DNA from: CAYWKS01 sp964458935
GTDB lineage: Bacteria > Planctomycetota > Phycisphaerae > Phycisphaerales > Zrk34
Length of the DNA: 64,000 nt
Assembly (NCBI GenBank): GCA_964458935.1
Contig: CAYWKS010000001.1
Coordinates: forward strand, 124,001 to 188,000
Direction: 5' to 3'
In this document: piece by piece, positions 1 to 8,753 of the stretch
Layout: every line of letters begins with the position of its first letter
How positions within the stretch are numbered: the stretch's first letter is position 1
The notes under the pieces: generated by a model
Seen by the model: only the letters and a program-made list of their open reading frames with translations
The model's database searches: none
Told to the model about the DNA's origin: nothing
Translations under genes and position numbers: made by a program

Positions 1-1
1 C

Positions 2-592
2 CGCCTCTGGCGACGCGTTGAGGTCGACCTCGCCGCCGGCACCCTCGCGCTCGAGGGCGTCGACGACCGGACCAGCCGCATCGATCTCGACGACGTGCTC
101 ATCGTCGCGGGCCTGTCAACGATGCGGATGATCTGGGCGCCGATCCCCATGCCGATGGACATGCTCGGCCGTGTCCGCATCATCACCGAAGACGCCACCT
201 ACCAGGTCGCGCTGGACACCAACGACAACACGGTGCTGTTCAAGCTGCTCGCGGAGAACTGCGCCCACGCCGTGGTCATCTGGCGACAGGGCCACGTGCA
301 CACGCCCGACGAGGCGATGGCGCGGCTCGGCGACGACCGCCGCACGCTCGCGGCGAACCAGGCTCGCATGCTCCTCCGCGAGCAGTGGGAACTGCAGACC
401 GTGCGTTCGCTGCTCATGGCGGCGATCATGGCGATGGTCATGGCGGTGATCGGGGCGGCGCTGGACATGCACGGCGCGGCGATCGCGATGGTCGGCGGGT
501 GCATCGGCGTCGCCGCGGTCCTGTCGGTCCGCCGCCACCGCCGCATGCGCCGCACCTTCGCCGCCCTGCCCGCGCGCCCGACGGAGGAGTGA
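2..592 (+). CDS. Hypothetical membrane protein, 5' end outside window
   Basis: The frame is open to the left edge of the window, so the first 196 visible residues are the C-terminal part of a longer protein. The N-terminal visible part is soluble and rich in Asp, Arg and Val. Near visible residues 137-177 there are two closely spaced hydrophobic stretches rich in Met, Ala and Ile, followed by a very basic tail (VRRHRRMRR), which suggests a hairpin of two membrane helices with a cytoplasmic end. An internal GTG at 95 would give 165 residues, but coding sense continues upstream of it. The stop overlaps the ribosome binding site of hemB, so the two genes are probably co-transcribed. No family is recognised. 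Confidence 0.6.
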   Translation, partial: RLWRRVEVDLAAGTLALEGVDDRTSRIDLDDVLIVAGLSTMRMIWAPIPMPMDMLGRVRIITEDATYQVALDTNDNTVLFKLLAENCAHAVVIWRQGHVHTPDEAMARLGDDRRTLAANQARMLLREQWELQTVRSLLMAAIMAMVMAVIGAALDMHGAAIAMVGGCIGVAAVLSVRRHRRMRRTFAALPARPTEE

Positions 593-594
593 CC

Positions 595-1605
595 TTGCCC
601 GCCGACCCGAGCCCTTACCGCCCGACGCACCGGCCGCGTGACCAGCGGCGCGGCCCGGCCGAACGCGACCGCCACGCCGACGTCCGCCCCACCGTCGACC
701 AACTGGTCATGCCCTTGTTCTGCCTCGCCGGCCGACACGACCGCAAGCCCGTCGGGTCGATGCCCGGCGTCTTCCAGATGACCCCCGACGAGGCCGTGGA
801 TGAGATGCGGCGGATGCGCGGCCGGGGGATCGGGCGGTTCCTGCTGTTCGGCGTGATCCCCCCGGAGCAGAAGGACGCCACGGGCAGCGCGGCGCTGGAC
901 GCGAACAACCCCGTGTGCACGACGCTCCGCATGGCGCGCGACGCCGACCTCGACGCCCAGCTCATCGCCGATCTGTGTTTCTGTGAGTACACGGATCACG
1001 GCCACTGCGGCGTGCTGAGCGACGACCCGCACGCAACGGTCGACAACGACGCGACGCTGGACCTGCTGGGCTTGCAGGCGGTCGTGCTCGCGCAGAGCGG
1101 CGCGGACGTGGTCGCGCCCAGCGGGATGATGGACGGCCAGGTCGGCGCGGTCCGCGCGGCGCTGGACGGCGCCGGTCAGCGCCGCGTGAAGATACTCAGC
1201 TACACGACGAAGTACGCGTCGGCGTTGTACGGGCCCTTCCGCGACGCCGGCCGGGGCGCCCCGCAGTTCGGCGACCGCCGCGGCTACCAGATGGACTACC
1301 GCCGCAGCGATGAGTGGAAGACCGAGCTCGCGCTCGACCTCGACGAGGGCGCGGACATGGTCATGGTCAAGCCGGCGGTGGCGTACCTGGACGTGCTGCG
1401 GCGGGTGCGCGACGCGGCGCCGCCGCAGGTGCCGGTCGCGGCGTACCACGTCTCGGGCGAGTACAGCATGCTGCACGCCGCGGCCGAGCGGGGCTGGGTC
1501 GAGCTTCGCGCCGCCGCCGTCGAGCACACCACCGCGATCCGCCGCGCCGGGGCGGACCTGATCATCACCTACTTCGCCCCGGACCTGGCCGACTGGCTGG
1601 GGTGA
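595..1605 (+). CDS. hemB: Delta-aminolevulinic acid dehydratase (porphobilinogen synthase)
   Basis: HemB condenses two 5-aminolevulinate molecules to porphobilinogen in cytoplasmic tetrapyrrole (heme, cobalamin) synthesis. The 336 residues match the usual family length. Visible signatures are the cysteine-rich metal motif CFCEYTDHGHC, the substrate lysine in YTTKYAS (about Lys206) and the Schiff-base lysine in MVMVKPA (about Lys259), plus the APSGMMDGQV segment. The TTG at 595 is preferred because GGAGG at 583-587 lies 7 bases upstream; a GTG at 589 sits directly on that Shine-Dalgarno. The upstream gene ends at 592, so the pair is tightly packed. The three cysteines suggest a zinc-type enzyme. 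Confidence 0.95.
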   Translation: MPADPSPYRPTHRPRDQRRGPAERDRHADVRPTVDQLVMPLFCLAGRHDRKPVGSMPGVFQMTPDEAVDEMRRMRGRGIGRFLLFGVIPPEQKDATGSAALDANNPVCTTLRMARDADLDAQLIADLCFCEYTDHGHCGVLSDDPHATVDNDATLDLLGLQAVVLAQSGADVVAPSGMMDGQVGAVRAALDGAGQRRVKILSYTTKYASALYGPFRDAGRGAPQFGDRRGYQMDYRRSDEWKTELALDLDEGADMVMVKPAVAYLDVLRRVRDAAPPQVPVAAYHVSGEYSMLHAAAERGWVELRAAAVEHTTAIRRAGADLIITYFAPDLADWLG

Positions 1606-1632
1606 GCCGCGGGCATGGCGGCGTGCGCGCTG

Positions 1633-1661
1633 TTGTTGCCGCCCCCGCAGCGGCTTACACT
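1633..1661 (+). promoter_or_regulatory. Candidate sigma70-type promoter of the DUF2752 gene
   Basis: TTGTTG (1633-1638), a 17-base spacer and TACACT (1656-1661). The predicted start of transcription is about 1668, only a few bases before the ATG at 1673, and no Shine-Dalgarno is visible, so the transcript would be nearly leaderless. Confidence 0.5.
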
Positions 1662-1672
1662 ATCCGTTTGCC

Positions 1673-2128
1673 ATGGACATGCTGTGTGCGCAAAGCGAGT
1701 GCGGGTCGAGCGGGTCCGGGTCGCGCCTGCGGCGGCTGGGCGCGGCGTCCGTCTGCGTGGGGATCGGCGGGGTCTTCGCGGTGGCCGCCTCCCTTGTCCC
1801 CCGCACCAGCGGTCACGGCACGCACGAAGCGCTGGGCCTGCCGCCGTGCTCCATGTACGCCTTCACCGGCACGCCCTGCCCGACCTGCGGTTACACGACC
1901 GCCTTCAGCCACGTTGCCCACGGCGAGTTGCTGACCGCGTTCGTGGTCCAGCCCGCCGCGGCGCTGCTGGCGCTGGCCGTCGCGGCCGCGTGGGCCATCG
2001 CCCTGGTCGTGCTCGTCACCGGTCGACCGGTGCACCGCCGCTTCGCCGGCCTGGTCCGAACCAACACCCTGTGGGCCGTGATCGCGATCGTGGGCGCGGC
2101 CTGGGCCTACAAGATCTTCTACCCGTGA
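1673..2128 (+). CDS. DUF2752 family membrane protein
   Basis: A 151-residue membrane protein. The diagnostic DUF2752 segment is present near residues 60-85: a cysteine, then CPTCGYT and AFSHVAHG, which is the family's CPxCGxT-type motif. A hydrophobic segment precedes it (about residues 22-45) and two more follow (about 87-113 and 128-148), giving roughly three membrane spans. The function of the family is unknown; the cysteines may bind metal or form a disulfide. The ATG at 1673 lacks a Shine-Dalgarno but sits 11 bases after a good -10 element. The stop lies 11 bases before the next start, so it probably heads the operon running to 5511. Confidence 0.8.
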   Translation: MDMLCAQSECGSSGSGSRLRRLGAASVCVGIGGVFAVAASLVPRTSGHGTHEALGLPPCSMYAFTGTPCPTCGYTTAFSHVAHGELLTAFVVQPAAALLALAVAAAWAIALVVLVTGRPVHRRFAGLVRTNTLWAVIAIVGAAWAYKIFYP

Positions 2129-2139
2129 GGCTGCTGACC

Positions 2140-2805
2140 ATGCCGACGCCCGAACGCGGTCGCCTGACCGGCTTGCTGATGATGTTGACGCTGGCGGGGC
2201 TGGCGTCGCTGGGCGGTTGCAATGTCGTGGGTTACATGGCCCACACCGTCGGCGGCGGGGAAGGCCCGCCCATCCGCGTCAAGGCCGAGTACACCGGCCT
2301 GGCCAACCACCGGACCGCCGTGCTCGTCAACGCCGACCTGCCCCTGCTCTATCGTCACCCGCAGGTACAACTCGAGGTGACCGCGGCGGTCAATGCGGAG
2401 TTGGCCGACGGCGTGACCGGCATCACCGTCGTCGAAGCCCGCGACGTCGTCGAGTACCAGCAGCGCAACATCTACTGGAACACCGCCATGCCCAGGGAAC
2501 TGATGCAGAACCTGGGCGTGGATCGCCTGGTCATGATCGACCTGATCGAGTTCCGCACGAACGAGCCGGGCAACAGCATGCTCTACCGTGGGGTGATCTC
2601 GGCGCGGGTCTCGGCCTTCGCGGCCGACGCGGATCAGCCCAACAACGCGGTGTACGGCAACGTCATCTCGGCGGCGTATCCGCCGGACCGGCCCGAGGGC
2701 GTGCCGGACGCCGACCCGCTGGCCATCCGCCAGGGCGCCCTGGCCCTGTTCGCTCGAGCGGTCGGCGGCAAGTTCCACGACTACGAACAACCCCGAGGCG
2801 AGTGA
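2140..2805 (+). CDS. Lipoprotein of unknown function, first of a tandem pair
   Basis: A 221-residue predicted lipoprotein: a hydrophobic signal (about residues 10-25) ends in the lipobox LGGC with the lipidated cysteine at position 27. The mature part has the pattern HRTAVLV followed by a mixed alpha/beta domain. It resembles the next gene product in layout: a short GGG-rich linker after the cysteine, a T(A/T)LVLV strand, then a QQ...N motif before a hydrophobic strand (DRLVMIDL here, EQVIYVAV there). This suggests tandem duplication. The ATG at 2140 is chosen because GAGG is placed 9 bases upstream; a GTG at 2125 is in frame. The role is unknown, probably at an envelope membrane. Confidence 0.75.
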   Translation: MPTPERGRLTGLLMMLTLAGLASLGGCNVVGYMAHTVGGGEGPPIRVKAEYTGLANHRTAVLVNADLPLLYRHPQVQLEVTAAVNAELADGVTGITVVEARDVVEYQQRNIYWNTAMPRELMQNLGVDRLVMIDLIEFRTNEPGNSMLYRGVISARVSAFAADADQPNNAVYGNVISAAYPPDRPEGVPDADPLAIRQGALALFARAVGGKFHDYEQPRGE

Positions 2806-3476
2806 TGCGTGCTGATCGACACAGTCGGGCCGGGCGTTGGATCGCCGCGGCGGCGCTGCTGGGGCTGGCCGGGCTGGCCGGCGGCTGCCAGGTCGCCGGT
2901 GTCGTTGCCGACGTCGTCAGCGGCGGTGGCAGCATCGACGCGGTCTACGAGCCGACCGATCGCACCACCCTGGTGCTCGTGGACGACCCGGGACGGCGGC
3001 TGTCCGGTGGGGACCTGTCCGGCCTCATCGCCGGCCGCATCCGTGATGCGCTGATCGAGGAAAAGGTCGTCGAGCACGTCGTGCCCACGACCATGGTCCA
3101 GAACCTCCGCCAGCAGCACGACAACTTCAGCCAGTGGCCGATCGACAAGGTCGGCCAGCACGCCGGCGCCGAGCAGGTCATCTACGTGGCGGTCGAGCAT
3201 TTCCAGTTGACCGAGGCCGGCGCGATCTACCGGCCGCGCGCCGCGGTGCGTGTGAAGGTGATCGACGTGGCCAGCGGCGCGCGGCTGTTCCCCTCGCCGC
3301 GGGTCGATCGGGGCTACCCGGTCCAGGTCGAGCAGCATTACCGCGACATGTCGGGCGCCACCCCGACGACCGAGTCGCTGCTGTCGCGTGACCTGGCCGA
3401 GCACCTCGCCGCCGCCGTCGCGAAGCTGTTCTACAAGCACAAGCCGCCCCAGACCGGCGACCAGTTGCCCGGATGA
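2805..3476 (+). CDS. Lipoprotein of unknown function, second of a tandem pair
   Basis: A 223-residue lipoprotein with signal hydrophobic core at residues 13-25 and lipobox LAGGC (Cys28). Its start codon overlaps the stop of the previous gene by one base (TGATG), so translation is coupled. The body contains RTTLVLVDDPG, a QQHDNFSQW segment and the strand EQVIYVAVEHF, paralleling the upstream lipoprotein. The C-terminus is basic (FYKHKPP). No catalytic motif is recognised. The pair may work together in an envelope complex, but that is inference from coupling and similarity only. Confidence 0.75.
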   Translation: MRADRHSRAGRWIAAAALLGLAGLAGGCQVAGVVADVVSGGGSIDAVYEPTDRTTLVLVDDPGRRLSGGDLSGLIAGRIRDALIEEKVVEHVVPTTMVQNLRQQHDNFSQWPIDKVGQHAGAEQVIYVAVEHFQLTEAGAIYRPRAAVRVKVIDVASGARLFPSPRVDRGYPVQVEQHYRDMSGATPTTESLLSRDLAEHLAAAVAKLFYKHKPPQTGDQLPG

Positions 3477-4045
3477 GGGCGCGGCTGCGACGAGCGTGGT
3501 CGGTCGGGGATGAGACGGTCGTGATCGCCGTGCTGGGCGACACGCCCGCCCGGGTGGATGCCATGCGGGCATTGGGGGTCGTGGGCCTGGCCGCGGAGAC
3601 CGGCCGGGCGCTGCGGCTGCTCGTCCACCCCCGCGCGCATGACATCCACCGCGCCCGGCGGGTGGCCGAGGCCATGGGCCACTCCGACCGCCTCATCGAG
3701 GACCCCCAAGCCGTCGAGCCGGCCTCGGCGCTCGCGGGCGCGGACGCCGGGCTGGCATTGGGCGGCTGCGGCGAACGGGCGGTCGCCTACGCCATGGCGT
3801 ACGGGTTGGCGATCGTCAGCGAGCACGCCCACCCGCTTCTGACCGAGACAGGGACGGGGCTGGTCGCGGCGGATGCGTCGGCCCGGGCGCTGGCGCGGTT
3901 GGTTTGCGGCGTGCACGATGAGCCGGCGCGGCGGCGTGACCTGGGCGAGGCGGCGCGGTGCGGCATCGCGAACCACGCGACATACCGGCGGCTGGTCACG
4001 CGGGTCGAGTCGGCGTGCGGCGACGGCCCACGCTCGCTCGCTTGA
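3473..4045 (+). CDS. Glycosyltransferase-like protein, single GT-B half
   Basis: A 190-residue protein overlapping the previous gene by four bases (ATGA). The pattern after residue 80 (ADAGLALGG, then AVAYAMAYGLAIVS, a TGTGLVAA turn, and a helix ending RRRDLGEAAR) is typical of the C-terminal nucleotide-sugar-binding half of GT4-type glycosyltransferases, where a glycine-rich loop, an AMA(x)G(x)P-like segment and an LGEAAR helix recur. The N-terminal acceptor half is absent, so it is about half the usual length. It may be an orphan nucleotide-binding subunit or a degenerate enzyme. It has no signal peptide and should be cytoplasmic. Confidence 0.6.
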   Translation: MRARLRRAWSVGDETVVIAVLGDTPARVDAMRALGVVGLAAETGRALRLLVHPRAHDIHRARRVAEAMGHSDRLIEDPQAVEPASALAGADAGLALGGCGERAVAYAMAYGLAIVSEHAHPLLTETGTGLVAADASARALARLVCGVHDEPARRRDLGEAARCGIANHATYRRLVTRVESACGDGPRSLA

Positions 4046-4093
4046 CGCCGCTGCAACCCGTGCCGATACTCAACGCCGCGCAGGTGAGGTGAT

Positions 4094-4405
4094 ATGAGCG
4101 TTGGCGTGCTGCCCACGATTGATCGATTACCCGAGCCGCTCCGGCGGTTCATGGATCGATTGACCGATGAGCAGAAGCTGCTGCTGGTGCTGAAGCGCGA
4201 GCTGTACGCCGGCGACTGGGCCGCGATGATCCAGGACCTGCGCCACCGGCTGGAGGGCCGACCTTACGTGCTGCGGCTGGCCGCCCGGATCGAGGACGAT
4301 CTGGCACGGATCCAGGCCATGCGACAGCTCGAACACCACTACGAGGTCGACTTGGCCGACTTCCTCGCACCGATCCCCGACCCGGACCAGGAGAGTCCCA
4401 CATGA
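4094..4405 (+). CDS. Small conserved-looking hypothetical protein
   Basis: A 103-residue soluble protein, mostly helical by composition, with charged segments such as RRFMDRLTDEQKLLLVLKRE and LRLAARIEDDLARIQ. It begins with ATG after GGTGAGGTGAT and overlaps the next gene by four bases (ATGA), so it is translationally coupled to the beta-propeller lipoprotein downstream. No family is recognised. The coupling suggests a chaperone, adaptor or regulator for its neighbours, but nothing in the sequence proves this. Confidence 0.65.
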   Translation: MSVGVLPTIDRLPEPLRRFMDRLTDEQKLLLVLKRELYAGDWAAMIQDLRHRLEGRPYVLRLAARIEDDLARIQAMRQLEHHYEVDLADFLAPIPDPDQESPT

Positions 4406-5511
4406 GCCATCGATGGCGTTCAGCGGCGTGGGCGGCCTCGGCCGTCGTGATCCTCGGCATCCTCGGCGGCTGCGCCGGACAACGCGGCGGCGAGGAGCTG
4501 CTGGTCGATGTGCAGACCGCCGATGCGCTGGGCTGCCGCATCGGATGGCAGACCCCCCTCGCGCTGCCGGACGATGCGTCGATCCAGTCCATCACGCCCC
4601 TGGGCGAGATGCTCGTGGTGGTCGAGAGCAACGGCATGGTTGACGCGCTCAACCGCGACAACGGTCAGGTCCGCTGGCGGCAGCAGGTCGGCGACCAGTT
4701 GACGAAGCTGACCCGGCCCCTCAGCTACCAGGGCGACGTGGTGATCTGCTCGGCGCTGTACGCCAACGTGCTGCAGGCCGACCAGGGCAACCTCGTCCAG
4801 CGATTCGAGCTCCGTCACAACGCCAACACCCAGCCGCTGCTGTACCAGGGCACGCTGATCTTCGGCTCGCCGCAGGGGATCGTGTTCGGGCAGGCGGTCC
4901 GCGACGGGCTGCTGATGTGGCGGTACAAGATGACCTCGGCGATCGAGGCCGACATGATCCTCGAGCAGGGCTTCGTGGGCGTGGCCGACACAACGGGCAA
5001 CGTGGCGGCCGTCAACGCACGCACGGGCAACCTGGTCTGGCGTCGCTACCAGCCGCCATGGTCGGCGTGCAGCAACGACCTGGTCAATGCCTCGGGCATC
5101 ATGCTCGTCGCCTGTTCCGACCAGAAGCTCTACGCGTTCGAGCGGAACGGCGGCGGGTTGAACTGGCAGTACCTGACCCAGCACCCGCTGACCGCGTCGC
5201 CGACCATCGTCAACGAGCGGGTGCTCCAACCGACCCGTGAGCGGGGCCTGGTCTGTTTGGACCTGCTGACCGGCGAGGAGTTGTGGCGGAGCCAGGAGCT
5301 GCGGGGCCGGCCGTTCGCGCGGCGGGGCACCGAGCTGCTGTTCGAGGAGCCGACCCCGACCGGCTTGAGCATCCACTACGCCGACATCGACACCGGCCAG
5401 CTCGTCCGCACCACCCGCCTGCCGGGCGTCCGGCGCATCCTCGAGGACGAACAGCGGGCGTGGTACCTCGCCGACGCGGCTGGCAATATCATGCAACTGC
5501 TGCCGCGCTGA
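4402..5511 (+). CDS. PQQ-like beta-propeller lipoprotein (BamB-like)
   Basis: A 369-residue lipoprotein (lipobox ILGGC, Cys24) whose mature part is a run of PQQ/BamB-type blades. Blade signatures with a tryptophan closing each repeat are visible: NGQVRWRQQVG, GLLMWRYKM, TGNLVWRRY, GGLNWQYL and TGEELWRS, each preceded by a (V/A)xALNxxxG-like strand. The length is close to that of BamB, the scaffold lipoprotein of the outer-membrane beta-barrel assembly machine, but no other Bam gene is nearby, so a general protein-interaction or dehydrogenase-like role is equally possible. It is coupled to the small upstream gene and ends 41 bases before purH. Confidence 0.8.
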   Translation: MSHRWRSAAWAASAVVILGILGGCAGQRGGEELLVDVQTADALGCRIGWQTPLALPDDASIQSITPLGEMLVVVESNGMVDALNRDNGQVRWRQQVGDQLTKLTRPLSYQGDVVICSALYANVLQADQGNLVQRFELRHNANTQPLLYQGTLIFGSPQGIVFGQAVRDGLLMWRYKMTSAIEADMILEQGFVGVADTTGNVAAVNARTGNLVWRRYQPPWSACSNDLVNASGIMLVACSDQKLYAFERNGGGLNWQYLTQHPLTASPTIVNERVLQPTRERGLVCLDLLTGEELWRSQELRGRPFARRGTELLFEEPTPTGLSIHYADIDTGQLVRTTRLPGVRRILEDEQRAWYLADAAGNIMQLLPR

Positions 5512-5552
5512 CGAAGCGCGGGCCGATACGCTTCCCTCACCCCGCAACGACC

Positions 5553-7139
5553 ATGACAGACCAGGTTACCATCCAGCGTGCTCTGTTGAGCGTCTCCGAC
5601 AAGACGGACCTTGTGCCCTTTGCGAAGAAGCTCGCGTCGCTGGGCGTTGAGCTGGTCTCGACCGGCGGGACCGCCCGGGCGCTCCGCGAGGCCGGCCTCG
5701 ACGTCCGGGCGATCGAAGACCTCACGCAGTTCCCGGAGATGATGGACGGCCGGGTCAAGACGCTGCACCCGCGGGTGCACGGCGGGCTGCTCGCGCTCCG
5801 CGATAACGACGAGCACCGCGCGGCCATGAACGAGCACGGCATCGAACCGATCGACCTGGTCTGCGTCAACCTCTACCCCTTCGAGCAGACCATCGCCCGC
5901 GCCGACGTCACCGAAGACCAGGCGATCGAGAACATCGACATCGGCGGGCCGAGCATGATCCGGTCGGCGGCGAAGAATCACGCGTTCGTCACGGTCGTGA
6001 CCGACCCGTCGCAGTACGACCGGGTGGTCAGCGAGCTGGACCAGAACAACGGCGCCACGCGGCTGGCGCTCCGCAAGAGCCTCGCGGCCAGCGCGTACTT
6101 CCGCACAGCCACCTACGACACGGCGATCGCCGGCTGGATGGCCAGTCGCTCCGGGCAACCGCTGCCGCGGACGATGGTGATGCGGCTCGATCGGCACGCG
6201 GTCGACCTCCGCTACGGCGAGAACCCCCACCAGGACGGGGCGGTCTATCGCATCGCCGGCACCACCGAGCCGGGCCTCATCACCGCCGAACAACTGCACG
6301 GCAAGGCGCTGAGCTTCAACAACTACTACGACGGCAACGGCGCGCTCGAGCTGGTCAAGGAGGTCCGGGCCGACGTCGCCGCCGCGGTCAGCGTGATCAA
6401 GCACGCCAACCCGTGCGGCTTCGCGGTCGCCGAAGACGTGGCCGAGGCGTTCGAGCGGGCGTACGCCGGCGACCCGCTGGCGGCTTTCGGCGGGATCGTC
6501 GCGTTCAACCGCCCGGTCACCCGCGCCGCCGCGGAGAAGGTCGTCGAAGGCCAGAAGTTCCTCGAGGTCATCATCGCCCCCAGCTACGACGACGAGGCGC
6601 TGACGCTGATCCGCGAGCGATGGCAGAACGTCCGCATCCTGGCGACCGGGCCGCTGCCCCTGCCCGACGACCGCGACGCCGGTGAGATGGACGTGAAGAA
6701 GATCACCGGCGGGCTGCTGCTGCAACACCGCGACCTGGCCGCGTTCGACCCCACGCAGTGGGAGCACAAGGCCGGCCCCGCCCCCGACGACGACCTGCTC
6801 ATGCAGGGCACGCTGGCGATGATGGCGGTCAAGCACCTGAAGTCCAACGCGATCTGCCTCGTGCGCGACAGCGCGCTGGTGGGCGCCGGCGCGGGCCAGA
6901 TGGATCGCGTGGCCTCATGCAGACTCGCCGTCGAGAAGGCCGGGAACCGCGCGCAGGGCGCGATCGCCGGCAGCGATGCGTTCTTCCCTTTCCGCGATGG
7001 GCCGGACGTGCTGATCAGCGCCGGCGCCAAAGCGATCGTGCAGCCCGGCGGGTCCAAGCGGGACGACGACACGGTCGCTGCCTGCAACGAGGCCGGCGTG
7101 ACGCTGCTGTTCACCGGTCGCCGCCATTTCCGGCACTGA
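5553..7139 (+). CDS. purH: Bifunctional AICAR formyltransferase / IMP cyclohydrolase
   Basis: PurH performs the last two steps of de novo IMP synthesis. The 528 residues match the family length. The N-terminal IMP cyclohydrolase domain (about 1-200) shows ALLSVSDKT, VSTGGTAR, the MMDGRVKTLHP segment and IENIDIGGPSMIRSAAKN. The C-terminal transformylase domain shows the KHANPCG motif with the catalytic Lys-His, then FGGIVAFN, GAGAGQMDRV, SDAFFPF and the terminal FTGRRHFRH. The ATG at 5553 is the first start giving the canonical N-terminus. A weak AT-rich element precedes it by about 20 bases. It lies 41 bases after the beta-propeller gene and may share its transcript. Confidence 0.97.
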   Translation: MTDQVTIQRALLSVSDKTDLVPFAKKLASLGVELVSTGGTARALREAGLDVRAIEDLTQFPEMMDGRVKTLHPRVHGGLLALRDNDEHRAAMNEHGIEPIDLVCVNLYPFEQTIARADVTEDQAIENIDIGGPSMIRSAAKNHAFVTVVTDPSQYDRVVSELDQNNGATRLALRKSLAASAYFRTATYDTAIAGWMASRSGQPLPRTMVMRLDRHAVDLRYGENPHQDGAVYRIAGTTEPGLITAEQLHGKALSFNNYYDGNGALELVKEVRADVAAAVSVIKHANPCGFAVAEDVAEAFERAYAGDPLAAFGGIVAFNRPVTRAAAEKVVEGQKFLEVIIAPSYDDEALTLIRERWQNVRILATGPLPLPDDRDAGEMDVKKITGGLLLQHRDLAAFDPTQWEHKAGPAPDDDLLMQGTLAMMAVKHLKSNAICLVRDSALVGAGAGQMDRVASCRLAVEKAGNRAQGAIAGSDAFFPFRDGPDVLISAGAKAIVQPGGSKRDDDTVAACNEAGVTLLFTGRRHFRH

Positions 7140-7238
7140 TCAGCCCGTCGCGGCGGTCCCGCAGCGTCACGCAGCGGAAATGGTCACAAATCGGCGAACA
7201 CGACACCGCCGGCCGGCGTCTTGTACTTGCGGGGTGGT

Positions 7239-7244
7239 TATAAT
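7239..7244 (+). promoter_or_regulatory. Perfect TATAAT -10 element before secreted family member A
   Basis: TATAAT at 7239-7244, 38 bases before the ATG at 7283, in a GC-rich gap. No good -35 hexamer is found at 16-19 bases; a TTGTAC at 7221 is too close. The predicted 5' leader is about 30 bases and includes TAAGGGA as the ribosome binding site. Confidence 0.45.
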
Positions 7245-7282
7245 CGCAGGTCGCGACAATTCAGTCTTCCGTAAGGGACAAC

Positions 7283-8710
7283 ATGGCACTACGCATGCGA
7301 TGCACAGCTGCGCTGGCGACGATCCTGGCCGTGGCGGGGCTCGTTGAGGCCGAGGACGATGGTCAGGCGATTTACGAGGAGCTGTTCGGCGTGCCGGTGC
7401 GCGAGGCTCGTCAGTCCCGCGGGACCGCCGACGACCTCGCCGTGGCTGAGCAGATGCTCGGTTCGGTCGATCAGCTCAAGGCCCACCCGGCCCTGGTGAT
7501 ACACATCTGCGACGAGGTTTACGATCTTGTCTACCGCCTCGACGACGGTCTGGAGCTGGCGACGCAGGCGATGGACAAGCTGGCCGAGCACAACGCCGAC
7601 CGGACCGATCACGCCCGTCGCAGGATGCTGGAGGCGCATGAGTACCACTACCGCCGCGTACGCCGGACCGACGGCAACGCCGGCGACCAGCTCTGCGAGC
7701 TGTACGTCGACGCGGCCGACGCGTGGTTCGCCGAGCGGCGGTACGACCTCGCGGCGCAGGCCTACAGCAAGGCCTCGCCGCTCAACCGCAAGGCCAAGGT
7801 GCTCAGCGATGACGAGCTGAAGCGGCGGGAGCTGACGTCGATCCAGTTGAGCCAGGCCTTGACCCAACTGGATAACCTGCGAAGGCGGCTGGAGCGCACG
7901 CCCGACAACGCCCGGCTGCACCACCAGATCGTCGAGCTGGCGCTGCTCCAGTTGGGGGACCTGTCCCTGGCGGCCGCCCACGCCCCGAAAGCCGGCGACG
8001 AGCAGATGGCGCGATTCGCACCGTTGATGGACCGGCCGCTCGACGAGCTTGAGCCCGCAGCGTGGGTTGACCTGGCCGAGTGGTACGAGACCAGCGCCCG
8101 CAGCGCCGGCGCCTACGCGTCGCCGGTGCTGCTGCGTCACGCCCGCGACGCCTACGGCCACTACGTGACGACCGAGGGCGAACAGGGCCTGCTGGGGCTC
8201 AAGGCCAAGGTCGGTCACCAGCGCGTGGTCGACGCGCTCGCGGCCCTCGAAGCGGCCGACGAGGCCCCGCACAACAAGTACAAGGGCAAGCTCGTCGCCG
8301 CCTGTGACGACGCGGTCGATATCTACGTCAACGACAAACGGATCATGGGCGGTGACATGCGGTCTTTCTCGCCGGTGCCGGTGACGCTGGAGACCGGCGA
8401 CGTGATCACCGCTCGCTGCCGCAACTTCTACTACCAGTTGGGCTTCTTCTTCATGTTCGTCAGCGACGACGGGGGCCACAAGATTGTTTCGAGAGCCCGC
8501 GACTGGAAGAGCTACCAGCCCACCAGCAGCTACCACTGGTGGAAGGTCCAGCCCGACGGCGAGCTGCCCAACAGCCGAAAGGTCACCGCCGTCGACAAGC
8601 GTTTCAACCGGATGGTCGGCCAGGCGATCGGCGCCAAGTGGGGCGGGTCTTACATCATCTGGGGCCACACCGCGTCCGAGTACGCGTACCTTTACCATGT
8701 CGTGAAGTAG
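7283..8710 (+). CDS. Secreted protein, IYEQLFG family member A, beta-rich C-terminus
   Basis: A 475-residue exported protein with a signal peptide (about residues 1-23, cut near VEA-ED). Right after it comes the module IYEELFG-(6)-EAR, shared with three other proteins in this window (genes at 9629, 49363 and 50960). Residues about 40-300 form an all-helical, TPR-like scaffold with a conserved WYETS segment before a helix containing HARDAYGHY. The last 150 residues differ: a beta-rich domain with DDAVDIYVNDKR, an LETGDVITARC strand and aromatic patches (FYYQLGFFFMF, SYHWWKV), reminiscent of PA14 or jelly-roll ligand-binding folds though not identified. Starts at ATG with AAGGGA 8 bases upstream. 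The function is unknown; location is outside the cytoplasm. Confidence 0.75.
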   Translation: MALRMRCTAALATILAVAGLVEAEDDGQAIYEELFGVPVREARQSRGTADDLAVAEQMLGSVDQLKAHPALVIHICDEVYDLVYRLDDGLELATQAMDKLAEHNADRTDHARRRMLEAHEYHYRRVRRTDGNAGDQLCELYVDAADAWFAERRYDLAAQAYSKASPLNRKAKVLSDDELKRRELTSIQLSQALTQLDNLRRRLERTPDNARLHHQIVELALLQLGDLSLAAAHAPKAGDEQMARFAPLMDRPLDELEPAAWVDLAEWYETSARSAGAYASPVLLRHARDAYGHYVTTEGEQGLLGLKAKVGHQRVVDALAALEAADEAPHNKYKGKLVAACDDAVDIYVNDKRIMGGDMRSFSPVPVTLETGDVITARCRNFYYQLGFFFMFVSDDGGHKIVSRARDWKSYQPTSSYHWWKVQPDGELPNSRKVTAVDKRFNRMVGQAIGAKWGGSYIIWGHTASEYAYLYHVVK

Positions 8711-8753
8711 CGTCCGACCGATCGCTCTAATCGAACGCTAACCCCGTTGTGCG

